Positions 1 to 8,800 of a DNA stretch of 26,380 nt are shown in pieces. The notes under the pieces were generated by a model, which made no database searches, was not told where the DNA came from, and saw only the letters and a program-made list of their open reading frames with translations. The DNA is taken from positions 69,248 through 95,627 of the forward strand of contig VHZZ01005505.1 in the NCBI GenBank assembly GCA_009801015.1. The letters run 5' to 3'. The stretch's first letter is position 1. Each line of letters starts with the position of its first letter. Origin of the DNA: Silene noctiflora. Taxonomy: Eukaryota > Streptophyta > Magnoliopsida > Caryophyllales > Caryophyllaceae. The position numbers and the translations under genes were made by a program.

Positions 1-602
1 TTTTTTAATTCTATGAGAATTTAAGTTGTAACAGACGTTATGATTTAATTAAAGTTCTTTGGTTGTTAACTTTGTTTGTTATTCACTACCTCGAGAAACT
101 GAGATGGTAACAGTCCTATTTATTCGGGAATGTCTTGCTAAAGGCTCTTGAATAAATGGAGGTGTTACACCTCTTGCCCCTCTCTCATTATCATTCGGTG
201 GTGTACTAATTAAAGTATGGTTTAGCCTTGTTGAACTTTGTGTTTGAACTCATGTTCAAACCCTTGCTTTGTGTTGACCTTGTTATTATGATGCAACTAT
301 AGTTATCTTTTATGTGACGTCTCGTGCATATTTATTCTGTGTCCGGGGGTAGCCTCTTAGCCTTTTTGATGATGTCAAGAGAGGGAAAAGAGAAAATTCA
401 TGTTTCTTACACTTGCTCTTAATTAAACTCTTACTTTTTGGTGGCTTAAATATGTTGGTGATTAGTATCTAGGATTTGTTACCTCATAAGTTTACATTGC
501 TGCTATTTCTATTTTCATGATGTATATTGGACTAACCAACTTAGGGGGAATTCGAAATGTGAGCATTCATTTTATAGGGCTTGTCAACATCAAAGGGGAA
601 TT
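1..602 (+). mobile_element. 3' internal region of a copia-type LTR retrotransposon (non-coding)
   Basis: There is no long ORF here. The stretch ends in a purine-rich polypurine-tract-like run (CAAAGGGGAATT, about 590-602) immediately before a TGTTAGGACC sequence. A run of this kind just before TGTTAG is how SIRE/Maximus-like copia elements enter their 3' LTR. The 5' part of the element, including gag-pol, would lie left of the window. The assignment rests on the boundary alone and not on any coding match. Confidence 0.45.
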
Positions 603-1258
603 TGTTAGGACCTATTTGTTGATGATGACATGCCCACTTTAATTATGTTTCTAAGTGTGCCATTTCAGGATTAATGCCACCTCCTTAAGCAATAATTAAT
701 CAAAGTTCAAAGTCAAGAATTGTTGATAAAAGCTGCTCAAGACTTGTGTTGTAATTTTGTCACTAATGTAAGGGTAAGGGAATATGATACTAAGCAACGG
801 TCATAGCAACGGTCTGCTTACCTGTGTAACAGTAAGTAAGACTGTTGCTCAAGTCTGAGTCACTTTAAGAAATAAAAAGTCTCGGTTTCAAAATACTTGA
901 GCTTTCAAATATTGACTTTTTTTAGAAGTTTACCTTTCTGAAGTTTTTGAAATAATGAAAGGTTTTTTTATGAAGAAAAGAATATCCCAAGAGCATCTTT
1001 TAAAAAGGTATTTCTCAAAATGGCAACATACTTTTAGCATGACTTTTGGAAAAGAAAACTTGTTCCTTTCCTAAAGTGTCTTCTCTTGTTTGTCTTACTT
1101 GTCTTGTATCTGAATTTCAAAACCTTTTAAGATGATCCAAAAGCCTCTTTTCTTCTTTTACCTTTTGGATAATTTCCCTTTTAGGTGAAAACTTTGGAAG
1201 GTCAAAAAGACTTGCCTTGTACCAAATGGTTTGACCTTCAAAACCCTAGTTTTCTCTC

Positions 1259-1265
1259 TATAAAT
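1259..1265 (+). promoter_or_regulatory. TATA box of the LTR promoter
   Basis: TATAAAT lies in a CT-rich context (TTCTCTCTATAAATGGAG), about 655 bp into the LTR. This is a plausible U3 promoter, with transcription starting about 30 bp downstream. It is inferred from sequence only. Confidence 0.5.
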
Positions 1266-2195
1266 GGAGCACTCATCCTCTTCATTTACTCAAGACTTTT
1301 TCTGAGAATTTCATTTGGATTTGCAAATTATTTCAAAAAGTTTTGAGCTTTTCATATGTTTGCAAAAAATTTCTAAGTTTTCAAGTGATAACAGTCTACA
1401 CTACCGTTGCTTTAAGTATTATACTTTCTTACCTAGAATTGTTTGATCTTATAAGTTGTCCTCCTCAATTCTTCTTATAATAAGATAGAGCAAACTTGAT
1501 CTTGTAAACATTCTAAGTTAGAGAGTCGAGTTCTTAGACATAGTAGTCTTTGAACTCTTGTCACAGCCGGAGTAGGTTGTTGGTCCGTTTTATTGAAAGG
1601 GTTTTAAGTAGTCGGAGTAAATCACTTAATTAAAGCAATAAAACAAGATTGGACGTAGGCCCTTAGAGTGTTGGCCGAAACAATTCAAAAATCGTCTGGT
1701 TGATCTCTCACTATTTTATTTCCGCTGCAATTTTCATTTACTTGTATTATTCTCGCTTTATTACAACAGTATTGAATACTGTTACTTTCGTACAATAGCT
1801 ACTTCATCAGCTAAGACGGACTAAATAACTGTCTGAACAACTGTTGTATTCTGCAAATCAATTCTCAAGATATATTACTTAATCCCTCGTTTGCCTAGTG
1901 TATCTAGCTTCATTCAACATTGACACTCAATTTACTTTAATCAATAAACATTAAGTTGAAAATTTTAGTTAAACTCATTCATCATTTTTCAAAGCAACAG
2001 TCTGCTATACTGTCAGTTTGGTTTGTTGCTTACAACATTTGCAAAGCCAACAAGTCACAGTCTGTCTCACTGTTACTCTAGTCAGTTCAACAATACGCCT
2101 TTCAACCTTCATTTAAAAGGGGTGTTTGTTAAATACTTGAGATATCATTTCATTTGACTAACTTAAATTAATTAAGTTTAGTTAGAAATTTTAAA

Positions 2196-2231
2196 TAGTA
2201 CCTAATTCACGCCCTCCTCTCTTAGGTACTA
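2196..2231. other. Stem-loop near the LTR 3' end
   Basis: TAGTACCTAA (2196-2205) and TTAGGTACTA (2222-2231) are perfect 10-bp inverted repeats around a 16-nt C-rich loop. In the retrotransposon RNA this would form a hairpin near the end of U5. Confidence 0.6.
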
Positions 2232-2490
2232 GGAATCTAAACTCTTCAATTTATATGGAATGAGAACACACAGTAGAACCTGAAAACATGTCTTTGTCTG
2301 TAATTGTTAGCTTTCGATCCTTGGGGATAATGTGGTAGCTGTTAGAACAAGGGTACAAAATAATATATGAAATTAATATAAAACCGGATAACTTTCAAAG
2401 CACGTGAAGTAACACTTTCCTAAAAGTCTAATATCGACCCTCTTAGAAGCAATCGGGTATAACGATATGACTCTTGAGATACAAAGAAGG

Positions 2491-2540
2491 CACAATCAAA
2501 TTAACTTGCTTTGTTCACAATCAAATTAACTTGCTTTGTT
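2491..2540. repeat. 25-bp tandem duplication, two copies
   Basis: The 25-bp unit CACAATCAAATTAACTTGCT plus TTGTT occurs at 2491-2515 and again without change at 2516-2540. It lies between the LTR and the ABCC relic. The identity of the copies suggests a recent replication-slippage event. Confidence 0.9.
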
Positions 2541-2631
2541 AATTCGATCTTACTAATAATGTATAAGGATTGAAGCAAGTGAGGATAAGAAATATTTTCT
2601 CTGACTTATGCTATACTGTACCAAATAATAG

Positions 2632-2909
2632 TGCTGGACAACGGAGAAAACTGGAGTGTAGGGCAGAGACAGCTTCTTTGCCTAGGCAGAGTGATGTTGA
2701 AGAAAAGCCGGCTTCTATTCATGGACGAGGCAACTGCCTCTGTAGACTCTCAGACGGATGGTGTAATCCAAAAGATCATCAGAGAAGATTTTTCGGCCTG
2801 CACAATCATTAGCATTGCTCACAGGATACCGACTGTTATGGACTGTGACCGAGTTCTTGTTATCGCTCGTCGGGTATATAATCTAGGAAGATGCACCATG
2901 AGAGCTTGA
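2632..2909 (+). pseudogene. ABCC (MRP-type) transporter relic: one exon of the second nucleotide-binding domain
   Basis: The plus-strand frame encodes the distal half of an ABC ATPase domain. It contains the ABC signature region (ENWSVGQRQ), a Walker B segment (RLLFMDEA), a D-loop (TASVD) and an H-loop (AHRIPT), ending at a DCDRVLVI segment. The pattern matches the C-terminal NBD2 of plant ABCC vacuolar/plasma-membrane exporters of the ABCC4/ABCC14 type. Walker A, the first NBD and all membrane segments are absent. After VLVI the family-like residues stop and the frame runs into an unrelated tail ending at 2909. An AG at 2630-2631 could be the original splice acceptor, so this looks like a single exon plus a little flanking intron. 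No stop or frameshift interrupts the recognisable part. It is most likely a gene fragment left by a duplication or moved with the neighbouring retrotransposon. The family call is firm; the member within the family is inferred. Confidence 0.8.
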
Positions 2910-3616
2910 GAATGCACCATGAAATGTATGAGTAATTTTTACTACTTAGATTTAGAGTAGTTTAATGTTATACTGTGTGTAACAATGAAGATCCGCCATG
3001 ATTTGATACTTGATTGATCCATAATAAGGGCAAGATTAGGGTTTTGTTTTTCTCAATTCATGCAATTCCATCTTGGAAGAAATTGAATAAAGGGCTAAGT
3101 TCACCTTAAATCACTCGGATAGTATTAATTGAGAGGTTTACATTAGAGTTCAAAATCCATGTCTGTCTAGAGTTCAAAAATATTAACTATGTATATTTAT
3201 GAAACAAATTATTACAGTAAAGGAAGTACCCTCATTATGAAACACGTATTGAATGAAAAAGTCAATTTAAATTACGATCATAAAAAAGAATTTGGAAAAC
3301 ATATAAAGAGTTACAAATGAAATGGTAAATCAATAACTTAAGACTTAAGAGTGTATCTCTCACAAATTTTATCATTTTATGCCCAAATCTTAAACTCGAC
3401 CCGACCCTTTTCCAAGGCACCACCCTAATTATTGACACACAACGCAAACTTGAAATGATTCCTTAATTTAGAGTTGAAGTCGATCCGGTCATTCGCAAAC
3501 TCCATTAGTAAAAAGAATAACTTTGATTAAATGTTGTCATAAATATTAAAATATTAATATTTATATATGTGAAATAATAACTTTAAAAAATTAATTTTAT
3601 TGTTTTAAATTACTAA
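2910..3616. other. Non-coding intergenic stretch
   Basis: AT-rich DNA with only short ORFs, none resembling a known protein. I see no RNA gene or clear repeat here. Confidence 0.6.
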
Positions 3617-3932
3617 GGTCTCGTTTGGTTACTCACTCAATTCATGGAAATTCTAAAATTCCATAAATTGGGATTTTTAGAGGTTGTTTGGTTACCCCAT
3701 TTTTTGTAAAATGGGAGAGTTTAAAATTCCTAGGAATTTCAAACTCCTGCATGATAGAGGAATTTAACTACCTACCCCTCTCATGGTTATTGGAAATTCC
3801 TAGGAAAATAGAACTCCAACATGACAACCAANCGGATTATTGTAATTCCCGTGAATTTTAATGTAGGAATTAAACTCCAGTGCATTGCAAATTAACACAT
3901 CAATTTAATTCCCGTATCAACCAAACGAGGCC
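3617..3932. mobile_element. PIF/Harbinger-type MITE, 316 bp, with TAA target duplication
   Basis: The terminal inverted repeats are GGTCTCGTTTGGTT at the left and AACCAAACGAGGCC at the right (mismatch at one position). The element is flanked by TAA at 3614-3616 and 3933-3935, the 3-bp duplication typical of PIF/Harbinger (Tourist-like) insertions. Internally it is AT-rich with further inverted symmetry (GGAAATTCCTAGGAA-like segments) and has no coding capacity. One base (3832) is ambiguous. Confidence 0.85.
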
Positions 3933-4263
3933 TAACATGATTAAAAACCTCACTTTATACGAGTAATACGACTTTCATATCATTAATGATATAATAAATA
4001 TTTTTTTGGTGCATATGATATAATAAATATTAAAATAATTAAGTATAGCAATTTTGATATAAGAATGGTAACTAGTGACTATGACTAAAATATTAATATT
4101 ATTAAATATAATTCAATGTTTTAAAGTTATATGTTTTTCATCTTTAAAATGGGAAAAAATGGCATCAAAAGTTCTTTTGACCTATATTTTGACACTGGCT
4201 CGACCCGTATTCTTATTTGACTATAAAACTAACCCGTCGACCTGTTTGACATGTCTACTTATA

Positions 4264-4394
4264 CTCCCTCCAATTCATTCAAAATTTCTCATTAACTATT
4301 TGAAACTATACGTGTTTAAAGTATTTTCTTGTAAACCATAAGCAGATCCAATATATAATTTGGATAGGGTAAGAAGAAGTAATCTTCTACGGAG
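4264..4394. mobile_element. Possible degraded Stowaway-like MITE
   Basis: It begins CTCCCTCCAATTC after TA and ends CTACGGAG before TA (TA at 4262-4263 and 4395-4396). CTCCCTCC is the usual Stowaway end, but only about four terminal bases pair with the other end. The boundaries are therefore tentative. Confidence 0.35.
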
Positions 4395-4489
4395 TATTTT
4401 TCAAGCAAATTCATATATTTCCTCTTCAATTCATATGTCCTTCAGCAATGAATTATTGTTGAGTCTCTTCCCATATGTGTGTGTGAGAA

Positions 4490-4625
4490 GCATTGTCTCA
4501 CATCGGTAGAAAAACTGTGAAGAGACTAGCTTATAAGTAAGTGAGGTACTCCTCCTATCACCAATTGATTTTAGGATGAAACCGCACTTGGTTGTGGGCC
4601 GGTCTCATTATGCGGAAATCTTCAA
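4490..4625. mobile_element. Possible TRIM-type LTR fragment
   Basis: ATTGTCTCACATCGG is followed by AGCTTATAAGTAAGTGAGG and then CACCAATTGATTTTAGGATG. This resembles the TGTCCCACATCGG...TTATAAG... pattern in LTRs of small plant TRIM elements. No matching second LTR or internal part was found nearby, so it would be a solo or degraded LTR. Confidence 0.35.
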
Positions 4626-5689
4626 ATTACGTTAAGATACTGCTCCCTCCTTCCCATTCACAATGATCTCACCGTTTCAATAAAGTACTCGATCCTCACA
4701 TATTTTAGAGAATTACACATTTTTCTTTTACACTCGATAATAACTTGAATAAAGAAATCGAATAAAATTAATTCTCACAAGCAAAGCTAGTAAACTCAAA
4801 TGCAGGCTTATATACAACTCAAGGAGGGTGGCAAATTAAGCGTTATACAACTACTCATACGTAGACCTGCTAATATTAACTTGAATAGCTCAATCCAACC
4901 CCCGAATAAAAAATCTGAGTTTGACTCGACTTCTTATTATTGAAGCTAATTTTTAGTGTTGTACACTATCTATTGTCCATTAAAAAGTAATTTGAATCTA
5001 AAATGATACAACTCGATTTCTATTTTATCCGAATTATTGCAAGCCTAAAACAGCCTGACCCAATCATTAATTTGATTGAGGCCATAACCAGAACTTCAAA
5101 GATGGTGGTTTGAGGTTTCACCGACCGCGGAAATTCAATTCAACTCCGGACATCCGGTGAGCAATGGGTTATTTTTGTTAATTAGATGTGTATGAAGGTT
5201 GGGTTATTATAATGTAAGTCAAAACGTTGGGTTATAAAATATGTAAGAATTATGTGAAGAAATCAACAATAATTTTGGGAAAAGGTTCAAATTCTTGATT
5301 TATAAAATTTCGGCTTCCAAATATAACAAAAGTAAAACTAAAAGATTATATCTCATGTCTTATCATTACCACGTGTTATTACGTTACTCGCAGTATATAA
5401 AATCTTCGATACACCGAGTGTAACAATGGCCTTTTTGCATCAGAACATACAACCCTTCCCGCATATTATACTACTCCGTATCTAGTTATTAATAGAAGTT
5501 TTGACAGGATATTTGTGTGAAAAAATACGGGTAGAAATTTGAAAAACCACTTTAAACTTGGTTTTTGAGATGCCTTCTCCCGGGTATACAAATCACAGAA
5601 TGACGAAGAATAAAAAGGGCAGAAACAAGAGTCTCAAAACAAATAATAGCGTCACAGAAATGTAGAGCACTTTAAAGATCATGTCGATT
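4626..5689. other. Non-coding intergenic stretch downstream of the kinase gene
   Basis: There are no ORFs with recognisable content. It contains scattered short Stowaway-end-like words (CTCCCTCC near 4645, ACTCCGTA near 5474) without paired partners, probably old MITE debris. Confidence 0.5.
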
Positions 5690-5695
5690 TTTATT
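5690..5695 (-). terminator. Polyadenylation signal of the kinase gene
   Basis: AATAAA on the minus strand, about 160 nt downstream of the kinase stop codon at 5857-5859. This distance suits a plant 3' UTR. Transcript ends would be needed to confirm it. Confidence 0.45.
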
Positions 5696-5856
5696 CAAGA
5701 CAAACATAATAAACGCAATTCCATCCCAACACCAAAATCAAAACACAGACATAATACTTCGTAGTATGTTTCCATAGCCAACTGAAACCGCCTGAGGCAA
5801 ACAAAAACACACTCCAATTTATTGTATGTTTGTATATCATTGGCAACTAGAAGAGA

Positions 5857-8800
5857 TCATCCTGCGACTTTCCTGACGAAATTTCTAGAAGGCTGGATCA
5901 CCGGAGACGGTGCCATAAACATATTGGAATGTCCATGCCATCCTCCAGCCTTCATAGGCGCTTGCCTGCCACTACCCACACTCATGTTTGACAACTTCTC
6001 CGCTGTTTCAGTCACGCCACGTGTCATCCTCCCTGAGTAATTACAGGCAGCATATAATACAATAAGATGAGAACGCAAACAACAATTGAGGCTTCAAACA
6101 TGTGATTGAGCATAGACGCTAAACTTACATAGTTATATGTGAACACAACTTATACTCACTCCAATTCATTGATAAGTATAAAAACCCCCCAGTCGGATTT
6201 TTAGTGAGGAGAGAATTCTCAAACAAGCTGCATAACTTGAATAAATAAATGTAAATAGGATAGGAAAGCAAGGGTAAGTCTCAATCATTATTGAGCTATA
6301 TAAGGTTTATAGATTACCTAGACCATATTGAGCTATAAATGTGAATACGGAAGGAAAGGAAAGGGTAAGTCTCAATCATTATTGAGCTACAAGGGTAGGC
6401 ATTATTGGCTGCATTTATGGTGTACAATGAGCGAGCTTAGGCCACATTGACCAATTCAAGATTATCCCTCAACCAAGGTTGAACACCATCGATGAGACCC
6501 TTTCATAAAACACTCACTGTATGACTGCACTTACATGGGCTATTCATAGCTGGTGGTCGATACTTGGGTTGCTCAGCGGAGCTCTTTATAGATTTGTCAT
6601 TCTTATTCATATCCTTGTCATCCATATCCAGTTTTCGTTGCACACCAGCACCAAAGGCCACATGGGGTTTTGGATAGGTGTCCTTTGGGTTGGGAAGACT
6701 TCCAAGGCCGGAATACCTCCTTGTGGATTTCTGCTCGATAAATCCCTTGGCTTCTGTAGGCGGCGGTGTTCTATTGACAGTTGCCCTTGTCCGAAGGGAT
6801 GGAGGTACATAGAAACATTTCTGCATAATTTGTAATCATCAATCAATCTATGTTTTTTATTAAGGGACTCTTGGTAACATAAGCCACAATTCGACATTAT
6901 TCGTAATCCAAAATTACAGCAATTTGTGTTTTATTCTTCTGAAATGCATATAGATAACGCCAAGAACAGTCACTAAATGAAAAATAAATTACCTGGAAGA
7001 AGGGATGTTGAAAAACCTCAGCAGGTGTCGGCCTTTTGAATGGGTCCCATGAACACAGAGTCTGAGAAAATGCAATAGAATTTCAGTGACAGATGTTGCT
7101 ATACGCGCCAGCCAATGACTGGAGTATGGAGCAGAAATAAAATCAGCTTACCGCTATAAGGTTAATTGCATCTTCACTTGCTGAGGGCATAAAAGTTGAA
7201 AGATGTGCCCCAGGAAGCTGAAATACAAACAGCCAGGATAAGAATCATAAAATAAATGCAAAATTTCAGTGGCAGACTCATTTGCTAGCACACGAGTGAC
7301 AAGAATAGATCCGTCTTAACTCGTAGCCCAGTTCTGCTTGCCTGATTTGGGCCGTAAAGTAAAAGTTGACATCATAATAAGGCTGCCTAAGCAACAGTCG
7401 TTTCATGGAAAGATTTTTAAGGAAAAAACCATATTAAGGTCGAAGGAGAGAGAGAAGAGAACAGGAAAGAGACAAATGTCCTCCAAGTAGCAAGGTTGAA
7501 GAATAACAACATGGTAGCAGGGTACCCCAGCAGCCCAGCCAAACAATATTGCAACGTACAAAGAAACAGAACCTAGCACAAAAATAATTCTAAACGATTC
7601 CCGTGAGGGAATTGATGTGCAGACAAGAGAGGAGGTTAAATATTCAAAAATCTAAAGAACTAGTACTACAAAGTCATGAAACCTTTTTCACTGAAAGATG
7701 AAAAGACAGATTTCGAAATAAACTAAACATCTAGAAATCGTTTTGGCACAGAAACTAAGGCCTACACCGCCCCACATACATTCAACCTAACTAAATTAAC
7801 TGACCTGTGGGAGCTGGAAGTTCATTGCTCTCGCAAGCTGACACCCATGGGGCCAAGTGCTCTCTGTTGGAGTTCCAATAACACTGCAGATCTTGTATAT
7901 CTCATCTGCTTCACTACAAATGCATTCATAGAAAAATCATAAGTACATCAATACTAGATATACATCCACATACTACTAATTTATTAAATTTAAAGAGATT
8001 GGAATGTCAAAGAGTAAGTTCATACTTTAGACCAGGGAAAAGAGGACGGAGGGTAAACATTTCTGCCATTATGGCACCCATAGCCCACATATCTGTAATT
8101 GAAAGTCATCAGTCAGATGTCAGTACGTGCAAAACAGTTCAACCACACAACGACAGTCTCACTCCACTTACCAACAGCGGAAGTATGTGTGGGTGACTGA
8201 AGCAGAACCTCAGGAGCCCGATACCTGCCAAGGAACCATAACTTAGTTATAAACCTATTCATGATACATCAAGCCACGAGAATGAGGATACACATTTCAG
8301 CTACTAAGAGAAGAATCTATACCAGCGAGTAGAGACATATTCGGTATAAGGTGGAGCTGAAGTTATTTCTCGAGCAAGACCAAAATCTGCTATCTTGATG
8401 ACATCTTTTGAGACCAGAAGATTCTCTATTCATTAAACCAGTAAGCAAACAAATTAATTTAGAAGGATGACGGTGAAAAATTGGATAAAGAAGAGCATGG
8501 AGTAAACTAGGCGATGAAACCAAGAAAACGTAAAGTATTTAGAGGGCGTTTGGTTGGGGGTCTATAAGAAAGGGAAAGGGAAACAAAGTTATTGATTTCC
8601 TTTGTTGGTGTTTGTTTGACACAAACAAACCTTACCCCTCAATCCATCTAATTCCTTACCCCCACCCCCCAAGGTATGAGATTTCATTACCTTTGTTACC
8701 CTTCAACCATCTTATTCACCTACCACCACACTTGCGACTACCACCACACCAGCCACCACCAAAGCACCACCATGACACCATCGCCACCACCACCACCACA

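Larger units (their letters stand above)
603..2249 (+). mobile_element. 3' LTR of a copia (SIRE/Maximus-like) retrotransposon
   Basis: The sequence starts with TGTTAGGACC right after a polypurine tract. It carries a good TATA box (1259-1265), the motif GGACGTAGGC at about 1650 that is often seen in copia R/U5 regions, and an 'ACCTAATTCACGCCCTCC' stretch near its end that resembles the distal part of SIRE-type LTRs. The 3' boundary is uncertain, between about 2231 and 2290; a CA dinucleotide near 2249 is used here. No second LTR is in the window, so neither target-site duplication nor LTR identity can be tested. The region has many stop codons in all frames. Confidence 0.5.

Noticed and set aside
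4642..4835. Possible second Stowaway element starting CTCCCTCCTTCCCATTC
   Set aside because: The candidate right end (CAAGGAGGGTGG near 4822) is not flanked by TA and the ends pair poorly.
6503..6897. Three overlapping ORFs of about 100 codons on both strands
   Set aside because: Only the minus-strand frame 6820-6535 is real, as the penultimate kinase exon; the others are shadows, and the frame past 6535 reads into the intron.
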